Positions 36,386-45,009 of a stretch of DNA of 64,000 nucleotides are shown here, in pieces (position 1 is the first letter of the stretch; the number at the start of each line of letters is the position of its first letter). Source of the DNA: Bacteroides fluxus YIT 12057. GTDB lineage: Bacteria; Bacteroidota; Bacteroidia; Bacteroidales; Bacteroidaceae. Made by a program: the position numbers and the translations under genes. The DNA lies in the NCBI RefSeq assembly GCF_000195635.1, contig NZ_GL882689.1, forward strand, positions 248,001-312,000, given 5' to 3'. The notes under the pieces are model-generated. The model saw only the letters and a list, made by a program, of their open reading frames with translations. It had not been told where the DNA came from and did no database searches.

Positions 36386-37024
36386 ATGAAAACTTTGGAA
36401 AGATTGTTTGCTGAGAAGTTACTCAAGATTAAAGCGATTAAACTACAACCGGCCAACCCTTTTACTTGGGCATCTGGCTGGAAATCCCCGTTTTATTGTG
36501 ATAATCGTAAAACCCTTTCTTATCCTTCTCTCCGTAATTTTGTAAAAATAGAGATTACGCGTCTGATTCTGGAACGTTTCGGACAGGTAGATGCTATTGC
36601 CGGCGTGGCAACAGGTGCCATTCCGCAGGGAGCTTTGGTAGCCGATGCATTGAACCTGCCGTTTGTATATGTACGCTCCACTCCGAAAGACCATGGGTTG
36701 GAGAATTTGATTGAAGGTGAACTTCGTCCCGGCATGAAAGTAGTAGTTGTAGAAGATTTGATTTCTACGGGCGGAAGCAGCTTGAAGGCTGTAGAGGCGA
36801 TTCGTCGTGACGGATGTGAAGTTATCGGTATGGTTGCCGCTTATACTTACGGTTTCCCTATTGCTGAAAAAGCATTCAAGGATGCCAAGGTGCCTTTGGT
36901 TACATTGACTAATTATGAGGCAGTTATGGAAGTTGCGTTACGTACCGGTTACATCGAAGAAGAAGATGTGGATACGTTGAACGAGTGGCGTAAGGATCCG
37001 GCACATTGGGAGTCTGGGAAATAA
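36386..37024 (+). CDS. pyrE: Orotate phosphoribosyltransferase
   Basis: The enzyme makes orotidine 5'-phosphate from orotate and PRPP. The 212-residue protein has the PRPP-binding VVVVEDLISTGGSS (about 117-130), the front segment FTWASGWKSPFYCDNR and AGVATGAIPQGALVA near residue 72. A flexible-loop region with YVRSTPKDHGLE is also present. It stands alone between recX and an SRPBCC gene, as a normal housekeeping gene. Confidence 0.96.
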   Translation: MKTLERLFAEKLLKIKAIKLQPANPFTWASGWKSPFYCDNRKTLSYPSLRNFVKIEITRLILERFGQVDAIAGVATGAIPQGALVADALNLPFVYVRSTPKDHGLENLIEGELRPGMKVVVVEDLISTGGSSLKAVEAIRRDGCEVIGMVAAYTYGFPIAEKAFKDAKVPLVTLTNYEAVMEVALRTGYIEEEDVDTLNEWRKDPAHWESGK

Positions 37025-37115
37025 GATTTGTTTTAAATGATATAAGTTTGACGAAAGAGCCATTCGGATAGATTCTGTCCGGATAGTTCTTTTTGTCTTT
37101 TAATACGATTGGATT

Positions 37116-37526
37116 ATGACGAAATTTGAAAGTGGAGTGAAAGTTATACAGTCTCCCCAAACGGCTGTTTATGAAAAACTTTCTGACTTGAACAATCTGG
37201 AAAAGGTGAAAGACCGCTTGCCGGAAGATAAAGTGAAGAACTTGAGCTTTGATGCCGAAAGTATGACTATAGAAGTGGCTCCCGTGGGGAAAATCACCTT
37301 ACAGATTGTGGAGAAGGAACCTTGTAAGTGCATCAAGTTTGCAACGACCACTTCACCGTTGCCGTTCAACTTATGGATTCAGATCGTGCCTGTCACCGAT
37401 GCGGAATGCAAGATGAAGCTGACTATCGGCATGGATTTGAATCCGTTTATGAAAACTATGGTACAGAAACCTCTGCAGGAAGGATTGGAGAAGATGGCGG
37501 ATGTGTTGGCTATGATACAATATTAA
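37116..37526 (+). CDS. SRPBCC family protein
   Basis: The 136-residue protein has the predicted START/polyketide cyclase-like fold: an opening strand and helix (KVIQSPQTAVYEKLSDLNNLEKV) and a long C-terminal helix (MKTMVQKPLQEGLEKMADVLAM). It should bind a hydrophobic ligand or lipid in a central pocket; the ligand is unknown. It is 91 bases behind pyrE and 19 bases before argH, with which it could be co-transcribed. Confidence 0.7.
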   Translation: MTKFESGVKVIQSPQTAVYEKLSDLNNLEKVKDRLPEDKVKNLSFDAESMTIEVAPVGKITLQIVEKEPCKCIKFATTTSPLPFNLWIQIVPVTDAECKMKLTIGMDLNPFMKTMVQKPLQEGLEKMADVLAMIQY

Positions 37527-37545
37527 TCACTAATTACTAAATAAC

Positions 37546-38886
37546 GTGGCTCAGAAACTTTGGGAGAAATCCGTTCAGGTAAACAAGGATATTGAACGTT
37601 TTACGGTAGGACGTGACCGTGAGATGGACCTTTACTTGGCGAAGCATGACGTGCTAGGCTCTATGGCTCATATTACTATGCTTGAGAGCATCAGTCTGTT
37701 GACAAAAGATGAATTAGAACAGTTGCTTGCCGAGTTGAAGAATATTTATACCGCTGCCGAGCGTGGTGAGTTTGTCATAGAAGAAGGGGTGGAAGATGTG
37801 CACTCGCAGGTGGAACTGATGCTGACACGCAAACTTGGTGATGTCGGTAAGAAAATCCATAGCGGACGTTCGCGCAATGACCAGGTGTTGCTTGACTTGA
37901 AACTTTTCACACGTACACAGATCAAGGAGATTGCGGAAGCTGTTGAGCAATTATTTCATGTACTTGTCATGCAGAGTGAACGCTATAGGAATGTCCTGAT
38001 GCCGGGATATACCCATTTGCAAATTGCTATGCCTTCTTCATTCGGACTTTGGTTTGGGGCTTATGCGGAGGGACTTGTGGACGATATGTTGTTTTTGCAG
38101 GCGGCCTTCAAGATGTGTAACCGTAATCCGTTGGGGTCTGCGGCGGGTTATGGCTCTTCTTTCCCGTTGAACCGTACCATGACTACCAGACTCTTGGGCT
38201 TTGACTCTTTGAACTATAATGTGGTATATGCCCAGATGGGGCGTGGCAAGATGGAGCGTAATGTAGCCTTTGCTTTGGCAAGTATTGCCGGAACCATTTC
38301 CAAGCTGGCTTTCGATGCTTGTATGTTCAATAGTCAGAACTTTGGTTTTGTGAAATTACCGGATGATTGCACTACAGGTTCCAGCATTATGCCGCATAAG
38401 AAGAATCCGGATGTATTTGAGTTGACGCGTGCCAAATGCAACAAGTTGCAGTCTTTGCCGCAGCAGATTATGATGATAGCCAATAATCTGCCTTCCGGTT
38501 ATTTCCGTGATCTGCAGATTATAAAGGAAGTGTTCCTCCCTGCTTTTCAGGAGTTGAAAGATTGCCTGCGGATGACTACCTACATCATGAATGAAATCAA
38601 AGTGAATGAACATATTCTAGATGATGACAAGTATCTGTTTATCTTCAGTGTGGAAGAGGTGAATCGTCTGGCACGTGAAGGAATGCCTTTCCGGGATGCT
38701 TATAAAAAGGTTGGACTTGACATTGAGGCCGGGCATTTCTCACATGGCAAGGAAGTACACCATACCCATGAAGGCAGTATCGGGAATCTTTGCAATGACG
38801 AAATTTCTGCATTGATGCAGCAGGTAGTGGATGGCTTCAACTTTCATGGAATGGAAGTTGCCGAAAAAGAATTACTGGGACGATAA
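37546..38886 (+). CDS. argH: Argininosuccinate lyase
   Basis: The last enzyme of arginine synthesis splits argininosuccinate to arginine and fumarate. The 446-residue protein begins with GTG (no ATG is in the right place), followed by AQKLWEKS. Its signature is GSSIMPHKKNPD near residue 280, with the early segment HSGRSRNDQVLLDL near residue 105 also typical. It stands apart from the argG-argC-argD cluster 8 kb away. A fragment of a tRNA 3' end follows it (see findings). Confidence 0.96.
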   Translation: MAQKLWEKSVQVNKDIERFTVGRDREMDLYLAKHDVLGSMAHITMLESISLLTKDELEQLLAELKNIYTAAERGEFVIEEGVEDVHSQVELMLTRKLGDVGKKIHSGRSRNDQVLLDLKLFTRTQIKEIAEAVEQLFHVLVMQSERYRNVLMPGYTHLQIAMPSSFGLWFGAYAEGLVDDMLFLQAAFKMCNRNPLGSAAGYGSSFPLNRTMTTRLLGFDSLNYNVVYAQMGRGKMERNVAFALASIAGTISKLAFDACMFNSQNFGFVKLPDDCTTGSSIMPHKKNPDVFELTRAKCNKLQSLPQQIMMIANNLPSGYFRDLQIIKEVFLPAFQELKDCLRMTTYIMNEIKVNEHILDDDKYLFIFSVEEVNRLAREGMPFRDAYKKVGLDIEAGHFSHGKEVHHTHEGSIGNLCNDEISALMQQVVDGFNFHGMEVAEKELLGR

Positions 38887-38895
38887 CTGTAAAGA

Positions 38896-38912
38896 GTTCA
38901 AGTCCCGCTTCG
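38896..38912. repeat. 17-base copy of the tRNA-Leu 3' part
   Basis: GTTCAAGTCCCGCTTCG is identical to 39141-39157, the T-arm and acceptor side of the tRNA-Leu gene downstream. It sits ten bases after the argH stop codon, without the rest of a tRNA. Confidence 0.75.
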
Positions 38913-38937
38913 GATACAATACTTTTTGAAGGAAATA

Positions 38938-38969
38938 TTTGGTGGGAACGGGAAAACTATTTATCTTTG
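38938..38969 (+). promoter_or_regulatory. Promoter of the tRNA pair
   Basis: TTTG (38938-38941), a 20-base spacer and TATCTTTG (38962-38969) match the Bacteroides consensus well, 21 bases before the first tRNA. Confidence 0.7.
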
Positions 38970-38990
38970 CACCCGTTCTCCAAAATACCT

Positions 38991-39063
38991 GCGGAAATAG
39001 CTCAGTTGGTAGAGCATAACCTTGCCAAGGTTAGGGTCGCGAGTTCGAGTCTCGTTTTCCGCT
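38991..39063 (+). tRNA. tRNA-Gly (GCC)
   Basis: The 73-base cloverleaf has the acceptor stem GCGGAAA/TTTCCGC, the D-arm AGCTCAGTTGGTAGAGC, the anticodon GCC at 39024-39026 and a T-arm with GTTCGAGTC. Discriminator is T. CCA is not encoded. It is the first of two tRNA genes from one promoter. Confidence 0.95.
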
Positions 39064-39077
39064 CTCCTTCATAGGAT

Positions 39078-39161
39078 GCTCGAATGGTGGAATGGTAGAC
39101 ACGAAGGACTTAAAATCCTTTGGCCATTGCGGCTGTGCGGGTTCAAGTCCCGCTTCGAGTA
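39078..39161 (+). tRNA. tRNA-Leu (TAA)
   Basis: The acceptor stem GCTCGAA pairs with TTCGAGT (ending in a G-T pair), and the anticodon loop CTTAAAA carries TAA at 39111-39113. A long variable arm and GGTTCAAGTCC T-arm fit a class II leucine tRNA. The discriminator is A and CCA is not encoded. It is 14 bases after the tRNA-Gly gene. Confidence 0.93.
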
Positions 39162-39168
39162 CTTGATT

Positions 39169-39206
39169 AAGCTCTGTGAATCATTGATTTACGGAGCTTT
39201 TTCTTT
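39169..39206 (+). terminator. Terminator after the tRNA pair
   Basis: AAGCTCTGTGAATC (39169-39182) pairs with GATTTACGGAGCTT (39186-39199) with two G-T pairs and a 3-base loop, followed by TTTTCTTT. It ends before the convergent PagL-like gene. Confidence 0.85.
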
Positions 39207-39213
39207 ATAGTTG

Positions 39214-40410
39214 TCAGAAAAGCTTAGGACGCTTGTTGTTGAAACGATAGCCGATACCCAACATCAAGTAGTTAGGCTCATGGAAATCACACAGATTATA
39301 CCCGATGTGGAGATACGAGTTGCGTGATACGTCTATCTTGAGGGCCAGTATCTGGTAGAAAGATTTCATGTCACCTCCACCGTGCAGAACATTGGCGCCA
39401 AAGCCGATTCCTACCGTAAAATAAGGCATGACGAACTCTCCGCGTGCAGAAAGGCCAAGTGCCATTTGTTTACCGATGGACGGGGTATGGAATTCATCCA
39501 CGTTATATTTCCTGCAGATATTGGCACTTCCGTCATATACTCCGTCCAAAGATACACCTGCACGGAATTTGTATCCGAAGTTGTACATAGGTGCAAAATT
39601 GAAACCGAATACCGAGTAAGTGCCGGGAGCCGGTACTTGTCCTCCGGAAACGTCCACGGCTTTTTTGCGCCAAGAGCCGAATAGGGTCAAGTCATAGCTG
39701 ACATGGCGGGGGAAGGCCGGGACGAGCGGACGTTGCCATGACTTGGCGAGCTCATCGGCTTTCCGGTTGAAATTATATACCAGTCCCACTTTGCAATCGA
39801 TTGTGTTCAGACCGGAATTGGGATACCGGGTATTGCCGTTCGAGAAGTGGCTGCCGGTAGCACCTACCGTCAAATCAAACATGGGGGAAAGCGCCCAGTT
39901 TAGATAAAGGTTGGCATTGAGATAGGCATTGGTGCCGGAACCGATAATCTTATTGTTGAAGTTCTCTGCGGGGTCATAACTCTTCCATCCGAATGAGACT
40001 CCAAAGTTCCATTCATAGTTGAGTGACAAACGTGGGGAAAATCTGGCGATACTTCCGCCCTGGAACAGGTAGAGCGCGGTAGGAGTTCCCACCTCCGGGC
40101 GATTGCCAAAGTCAAAATACCCCAGTCCTATGCCTTGGTAGGCACCTATATATGCTTGGTCGGCTGCAGTATGCGGGCGGAGTTGAAATGAATATTTCAG
40201 ATGACCGGCATAGGCACCTTTCATTCTCTTCATGTAATAGTTGTCCCCTTTCAGGAAGGGGTTAGTCGGAAAGATATAGCCAGCCCGGCCTTCTATTCCT
40301 ATTCTGTGAATATACTTCTCGCTCCATTTTTGCGCATATGCGCTATCAGACAGAAAGAACATCACTGTTAGGAAAGCTACAATCTTCCAAGCCTGCTTTT
40401 TATTTTCCAT
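39214..40410 (-). CDS. PagL-like outer membrane lipid A deacylase/acyloxyacyl hydrolase
   Basis: The 398-residue protein has a signal peptide (cleavage near AYAQ) and an outer membrane beta-strand pattern. Near residue 190 it has GSHFSNGNTRYPNSG; the H-x-S-N arrangement resembles the catalytic His-Ser of PagL-type lipid A 3-O-deacylases. It may trim acyl chains from lipid A. The protein is about twice the length of enterobacterial PagL, so extra strands or domains exist. The assignment by motif is tentative. Confidence 0.6.
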   Translation of the reverse strand: MENKKQAWKIVAFLTVMFFLSDSAYAQKWSEKYIHRIGIEGRAGYIFPTNPFLKGDNYYMKRMKGAYAGHLKYSFQLRPHTAADQAYIGAYQGIGLGYFDFGNRPEVGTPTALYLFQGGSIARFSPRLSLNYEWNFGVSFGWKSYDPAENFNNKIIGSGTNAYLNANLYLNWALSPMFDLTVGATGSHFSNGNTRYPNSGLNTIDCKVGLVYNFNRKADELAKSWQRPLVPAFPRHVSYDLTLFGSWRKKAVDVSGGQVPAPGTYSVFGFNFAPMYNFGYKFRAGVSLDGVYDGSANICRKYNVDEFHTPSIGKQMALGLSARGEFVMPYFTVGIGFGANVLHGGGDMKSFYQILALKIDVSRNSYLHIGYNLCDFHEPNYLMLGIGYRFNNKRPKLF

Positions 40411-40467
40411 ATGCCGTGTCCGTCTTCATTGTTTTATTAATATTGGGGATAAAGTCTAAATTCCTCG

Positions 40468-40475
40468 CAAATATA
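40468..40475 (-). promoter_or_regulatory. -7 box of the PagL-like gene
   Basis: On the minus strand TATATTTG followed by CGAGG lies 57 bases before the ATG. Confidence 0.45.
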
Positions 40476-40507
40476 AGTTTTTTATCCATTGGGTCTGTAT
40501 AAAAAAT

Positions 40508-40645
40508 CTATATTTGCAATGTTAATAGTCAATATGGAGGCACGTTGCTCTGATGCCTTTTTCCGTGTATTGGGTATCTGCCGAACGAAGCGAAGCATCC
40601 CCTCTTCCATGACAAAAGAGAGAGGATGCTTCGCTTCATTCTATC
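40508..40645 (+). ncRNA. Possible small RNA between divergent and convergent genes
   Basis: A plus-strand -7 box TATATTTG (40508-40515) has no good gene behind it. About 70 bases on, GAAGCGAAGCATCC (40587-40600) and GGATGCTTCGCTTC (40624-40637) form a perfect 14-bp stem, followed by ATTCTATCT. A transcript of roughly 120 bases is possible. The hairpin could instead serve the convergent acyl-CoA synthetase gene as a terminator, so this call is weak. Confidence 0.3.
40587..40637. terminator. Strong hairpin 3' of the acyl-CoA synthetase gene
   Basis: A perfect 14-bp stem (GAAGCGAAGCATCC/GGATGCTTCGCTTC), 41 bases beyond the stop of the acyl-CoA synthetase gene. No clear T-run follows on the minus strand. 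Confidence 0.55.
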
Positions 40646-40678
40646 TGAAGAGTAATCGTGGCGCTCAGCGGCGGCACT

Positions 40679-42334
40679 TTACTTCTCGTCGTTCTTCCTG
40701 ATTTCTACACGGCGGATTTTTCCGCTGATGGTTTTGGGAAGTTCATCTACAAATTCAATGACACGCGGATATTTATAAGGTGCGGTTACTTTCTTCACAT
40801 GATTTTGTAACTCCTTGATCAGGCCCTCTCCCGCACGTTCCTTATAGTCTTTAGCCAGTACAATGGTAGCTTTTACCACCTGGCCGCGGATCTCGTCCGG
40901 TACTCCGGTGATGGCACACTCCACGACAGCCGGGTGGGTCATCAAGGCACTTTCTACTTCGAACGGGCCGATGCGGTAACCGCTGCTCTTGATGACGTCA
41001 TCCGCACGGCCTACAAACCAGAGGTAACCATCTTCGTCTTTCCAAGCCACGTCACCGGTGTAATAGATGCCGTCGTGCCATGCTTCGTGGGTACGGTTGG
41101 CGTCACGGTAGTATTCTTTGAACAATCCCAGTGGCTTGCCCTTGTCCGTACGGATTACGATTTGTCCTTGTTCACCTGCTTCAACGGAACGCCCGTCATA
41201 GTCTATCAAGTCAACATCGTATTGCGGGTTAGGCAACCCCATGCTGCCCGGTTTGGGTTCCATCCAGGGCATGGTAGCAACGGTGAGGGTCGTTTCGGTT
41301 TGTCCGAAACCTTCCATCAACTTGATGCCTGTCAGTTTTTTGAAGGTTTCGAATACGGCGGGATTCAGTGCCTCTCCGGCAATGGTACAATATTTCAGGG
41401 AAGAAAGGTTGTACTTTGTCAGGTCCTCGTGGATAAGAAAACGGAATATGGTTGGCGGTGCGCAGAGGGAAGTGACGTGATAATCCTGTATTTTCTCCAG
41501 TATATCGGCGGGGGTGAACTTCTCATGGTCGTACACGAATACATTGGCGCCTGCAATCCATTGACCGTAAAGTTTTCCCCATACGGCTTTTCCCCAGCCG
41601 GTATCGGCGATGGTGAGGTGCAGGCTCTCTTCTGTCAGATTATGCCAGAAACTGCCCGTGACGATATGTCCCAATGGATAAGTAAAGTCATGGGCCACCA
41701 TTTTCGGTTCACCGGTAGTTCCGCTGGTGAAATACATCAGGGAGATGTCATCGTTGGTGTTCGGCTGTTCCGGTTTGACAAAAGGAGCGGCAGTCCCGAT
41801 TCCTTTATGGAAGTCCTCGAATCCTTCGGCTATTTCCGGGCCTACGCTGACAAGTTTCCGGACGGTGGGTGATTCCGGCATGGCAGCCGTGATATGGTCG
41901 GTAATGACACTCTCGCCTGCACAGACAATCATCTTGATGTCGGCGGCGTTACAGCGGTACACGATGTCTTTCTTGGTCAGCAGATGAGTAGCGGGAATCA
42001 CTACTGCGCCCAATTTGTGTAATGCGACAATGCTGAACCAGAATTCGAAACGGCGCTTCAGTATCAGCATCACCATGTCTCCGCGACCGATGCCGAGGCT
42101 CTGAAAATAGGATGCCGTCATATCGGTATATCGTTTCATGTCCGCAAATGTGAATTGCCGGTGCTCGCCTTTGTCATTGGTCCATAACAAGGCGGGTTTG
42201 TCCGGTTCTGCTTCTGCCCATGCATCTACTACATCGTAGCCGAAGTTGAAATTCTCCGGTACATTTATCTTGAAGTTTTTGATAAAGTCCTCTTGGGATG
42301 TAAAGGACGTTTGTGATAAGAATCTTTCTACCAT
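40679..42334 (-). CDS. AMP-binding acyl-CoA synthetase
   Basis: The 551-residue protein is an ANL-family adenylate-forming enzyme. It has [12 protein letters not shown] (about 207-218) as the ATP loop, a [15 protein letters not shown] segment, [13 protein letters not shown] and the catalytic lysine in the C-terminal SGKIRRVE. It activates a carboxylic acid as acyl-AMP and transfers it to CoA; the similarity is to acetyl- or medium-chain acyl-CoA synthetases and the substrate is not certain. An HTH-cupin regulator gene lies 19 bases upstream on the same strand and may control it. Confidence 0.9.
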   Translation of the reverse strand: MVERFLSQTSFTSQEDFIKNFKINVPENFNFGYDVVDAWAEAEPDKPALLWTNDKGEHRQFTFADMKRYTDMTASYFQSLGIGRGDMVMLILKRRFEFWFSIVALHKLGAVVIPATHLLTKKDIVYRCNAADIKMIVCAGESVITDHITAAMPESPTVRKLVSVGPEIAEGFEDFHKGIGTAAPFVKPEQPNTNDDISLMYFTSGTTGEPKMVAHDFTYPLGHIVTGSFWHNLTEESLHLTIADTGWGKAVWGKLYGQWIAGANVFVYDHEKFTPADILEKIQDYHVTSLCAPPTIFRFLIHEDLTKYNLSSLKYCTIAGEALNPAVFETFKKLTGIKLMEGFGQTETTLTVATMPWMEPKPGSMGLPNPQYDVDLIDYDGRSVEAGEQGQIVIRTDKGKPLGLFKEYYRDANRTHEAWHDGIYYTGDVAWKDEDGYLWFVGRADDVIKSSGYRIGPFEVESALMTHPAVVECAITGVPDEIRGQVVKATIVLAKDYKERAGEGLIKELQNHVKKVTAPYKYPRVIEFVDELPKTISGKIRRVEIRKNDEK

Positions 42335-42353
42335 AACTCTGTTTGGGTTGTAT

Positions 42354-42908
42354 TTACATAATGATGGCGAGGAAGCGTACTGTCTTTCCGTCCATCGCTT
42401 TCATTCCATGCGGCAGTTTGGAGTTGAAGTACAAGCTGTCTCCTTCATTTAAGATTAAGTCTTTGCCGTCTATGCTGATCATCATGCGGCCCTCGAGCAC
42501 GAGGTTGAATTCCTGTCCGGCATGGCTGTTGTAGTGTATCGGCTCGTTGTCCGGTTTCGGCTCGACGGTTACGATGAACGGGTCGGCGGTGCGGTTGATG
42601 AAACCGGCGGCAAGTGATTGGTATTTATACGCTTTGGTACGTTCGATGCTTGTTCCTTTGCCTGCGCGTGTCAGGAAGTAAGAACTCATTTTCGGTTCCT
42701 CGCCGAACATCAGTGCGTCCAATGAAATGCCATAGTGGCGTCCTATCTTCTGCAACATACTGACGGAGATGTCGAATTCTCCGGTTTCGGCAAGACGGTA
42801 TTCTTCGGCGGAGATGTCGCAGTCGCGGGCGATGTCTTCGGCCGTGAGTTCCAGGACGTCACGCAATCCGCGCAGACGTTCGGCTATTTGTCTAATCTGT
42901 TCATCCAT
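42354..42908 (-). CDS. HTH (XRE) regulator with cupin domain
   Basis: The 184-residue protein has an N-terminal helix-turn-helix (about residues 10-62, [20 protein letters not shown]) and a C-terminal cupin barrel (about 105-180, with [16 protein letters not shown] and [19 protein letters not shown]). The layout is that of small-molecule-sensing repressors such as PuuR-type proteins. It precedes the acyl-CoA synthetase gene by 19 bases, and may regulate it in response to a ligand bound by the cupin. Confidence 0.88.
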   Translation of the reverse strand: MDEQIRQIAERLRGLRDVLELTAEDIARDCDISAEEYRLAETGEFDISVSMLQKIGRHYGISLDALMFGEEPKMSSYFLTRAGKGTSIERTKAYKYQSLAAGFINRTADPFIVTVEPKPDNEPIHYNSHAGQEFNLVLEGRMMISIDGKDLILNEGDSLYFNSKLPHGMKAMDGKTVRFLAIIM

Positions 42909-42973
42909 AATTTATATGTATATATTAGTATCATTGATGCCCATTGGGTATTCAAGTTCAATCGCCTGTTTTA

Positions 42974-43747
42974 TCAGACACTTTTCTTTATCGCTTTGAT
43001 TACGGCGGAAGTGAATCCTTCATGTTCAAGCTCGTTGATTCCCTTGATGGTGATGCCGCCGGGGGTACATACCTTGTCAACCTCAACACTGGGGTGCGTG
43101 TCATTGTTCAGTATCAGTTCGGCGGCGCCTTTAACGGATTGTGCCACCATGCGCATGCCGTCTTTAGGGCAGATGCCCAGCTCGATGCCTGCCTGCATGG
43201 CTGCCTGGATGTATTTCAGCACGTATGCTATGCCACAGGAAGTCATGGAGGTGGCGGCAGCGAATTTCTCTTCGGGAATCAGCATGGCAAGTCCCATCTG
43301 GTTAAAGATATCCAGCAGCAGTGACTCCTGTTCTTTGCTTGCGTTGCGGCTGGCGATGAGCGTCATGCTTTCCAGCTCGCTGATAGCCGTGTTGGGAATC
43401 AGACGGAACATGGTCATTTCTTTGTCGGCCACGTAATGCGCCAATTCTTCGAAGGGGATGCCGGCTGCCACGGAGACCAGTATCTGCTTGCTTTTCAGTT
43501 TCAGCTCTTTTACAACAGGTTTCATCAGCCAGGGCTTTACGGAAAAGATAATCATGTCTGCGCCGGTAACGGCTTCCTGGTTATCGTTTGTCACCTGTAA
43601 AGCGGGGAATTCCTTTTGCAATTCATCCAGTTTTCCCTGTGAAGGGTTGGAGACAATGATATCACTGGCGGGGATAATCGTTCCTTTTGCCAGCCCGCGG
43701 GCGATGGAACCGCCCATGTTTCCTGCACCGATAATAGCTATTCTCAT
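42974..43747 (-). CDS. proC: Pyrroline-5-carboxylate reductase
   Basis: The final enzyme of proline synthesis reduces pyrroline-5-carboxylate with NAD(P)H. The 257-residue protein starts MRIAIIGAGNMGGSIA, the dinucleotide-binding site, and ends with the family segment VCTPGGITIKGINELEHEGFTSAV. It lies just after the arginine operon, from which a strong terminator separates it; a -7 box (TACCTTTG, minus strand, 43780-43787) sits in between. Confidence 0.96.
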   Translation of the reverse strand: MRIAIIGAGNMGGSIARGLAKGTIIPASDIIVSNPSQGKLDELQKEFPALQVTNDNQEAVTGADMIIFSVKPWLMKPVVKELKLKSKQILVSVAAGIPFEELAHYVADKEMTMFRLIPNTAISELESMTLIASRNASKEQESLLLDIFNQMGLAMLIPEEKFAAATSMTSCGIAYVLKYIQAAMQAGIELGICPKDGMRMVAQSVKGAAELILNNDTHPSVEVDKVCTPGGITIKGINELEHEGFTSAVIKAIKKSV

Positions 43748-43798
43748 GTCTTCTTGTGGTTAAAAGATTCATTGATAGGCAAAGGTAGATAATTTTTC

Positions 43799-43847
43799 CA
43801 CAAAAAACGACCGAAAGAGAAAGGGATTATTCTTTTCGGTCGTTTCT
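43799..43847 (-). terminator. Terminator of the arginine operon
   Basis: AAACGACCGAAA (43805-43816) pairs with TTTCGGTCGTTT (43834-43845). On the minus strand it is followed by a run of T bases (TTTTTTG), 30 bases after the argD stop. Confidence 0.85.
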
Positions 43848-43874
43848 TTTGCTGGCTGATTATTTCCTCAAATA

Positions 43875-44996
43875 TTAAAGTACTTTCTGAAAACGTTCCA
43901 AGAATGTGTCTGCTTCCCCCATGCTGAGGCAGAGGGGCGGCAATAAGCGGAGCACATTTGTGCCGCTGACACCGGTGAACACGTGCTGTTCCTTCAGCAG
44001 TTTCAGGCGTAGTTCTTTGATGGGTTCCCCGAATTCCAGGCCGATCATCAGTCCTCGTCCGCGGACGTCTTTGATTTGCGGGAACTTTTTCAGTTCTGTC
44101 ATCAAGAAGTCACCTACTTGCGCCGCGTTCTCTACCAAGTCTTCCTGCTCTATCACGTCCAGCACGGCAAGGGCGGCACTGCAGGCGAGGTGATTTCCGC
44201 CGAAGGTAGTTCCGAGCTGTCCATATACAGGGGTAAACATCGGGCTGATCAGTACGCCTGCCATCGGGAAGCCGTTGGCTATCCCCTTGGCTACGGTGAT
44301 GATGTCAGCTTTGATGCCGTTGTACTGATGGGCGAAGAACTTGCCGCTGCGTCCGTAGCCGCTTTGGATTTCATCGAGAATCAAGACGGTGTTATGTTCC
44401 GTACAAGTCTGGCGGAGAGCCTGCATGAATTCGTCTGTCGGCAGTTGGATGCCGCCTACACCTTGTATGCCTTCGATAATCACTGCGCAGACATCGCCTT
44501 TGGCCAACTCAGCCTTCATGGCTTCGATGTCGTTCAGAGGCAGATAGGTTACATGACCGCAGTCATTGATAGGCGCGATGATTTTAGGATTGTTGGTCAC
44601 TTCTACCGCCAGTGAAGTACGTCCGTGGAAAGCTTTGGAGAAAGATATGACCCGTGTCCGTCCGTTGTAGAATGAGGACAGTTTCAGAGCGTTTTCGTTG
44701 GCTTCCGCACCGCTGTTGATAAGGAACAGCGAGTAGTCATCATAGCCGCATGCCTTTCCCAGCCGCTCCGCCACCTGTTGTTGCAGCTTGTTGATGACCG
44801 AGTTGGAATAGAATCCCAACGTGGCTACTTGTTTGCTTATCATCTCTACATAATGCGGATGTGCATGCCCGATGGAGATGACGGCATGCCCTCCATAAAG
44901 GTCGAGGTACTCCGTACCGTTCTCGTCCCATACGTGGCAGCCTTTTCCTTTGACGATGTTGATGTCAAAGAGAGGATATACGTCGAATAAATTCAT
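43875..44996 (-). CDS. argD: Acylornithine aminotransferase
   Basis: A PLP enzyme that transaminates the semialdehyde of acylglutamate to acylornithine in the arginine pathway. The 373-residue protein has the PLP lysine K237 in TVAKGIANGFPMAG, DEIQSGYGRSG (208-218) and NSGAEANENALKL near residue 94. Given the succinyl-type transcarbamylase elsewhere in the window, the substrate is probably N-succinylated. It is last in the operon, 13 bases after argC. Confidence 0.95.
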   Translation of the reverse strand: MNLFDVYPLFDINIVKGKGCHVWDENGTEYLDLYGGHAVISIGHAHPHYVEMISKQVATLGFYSNSVINKLQQQVAERLGKACGYDDYSLFLINSGAEANENALKLSSFYNGRTRVISFSKAFHGRTSLAVEVTNNPKIIAPINDCGHVTYLPLNDIEAMKAELAKGDVCAVIIEGIQGVGGIQLPTDEFMQALRQTCTEHNTVLILDEIQSGYGRSGKFFAHQYNGIKADIITVAKGIANGFPMAGVLISPMFTPVYGQLGTTFGGNHLACSAALAVLDVIEQEDLVENAAQVGDFLMTELKKFPQIKDVRGRGLMIGLEFGEPIKELRLKLLKEQHVFTGVSGTNVLRLLPPLCLSMGEADTFLERFQKVL

Positions 44997-45009
44997 CTTT
45001 CGTTCTTCT

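Noticed and set aside
40489..40701. A 70-residue plus-strand frame
   Set aside because: It runs through a perfect hairpin and into the 3' end of the acyl-CoA synthetase gene, with no recognisable domain. A non-coding transcript is more likely.
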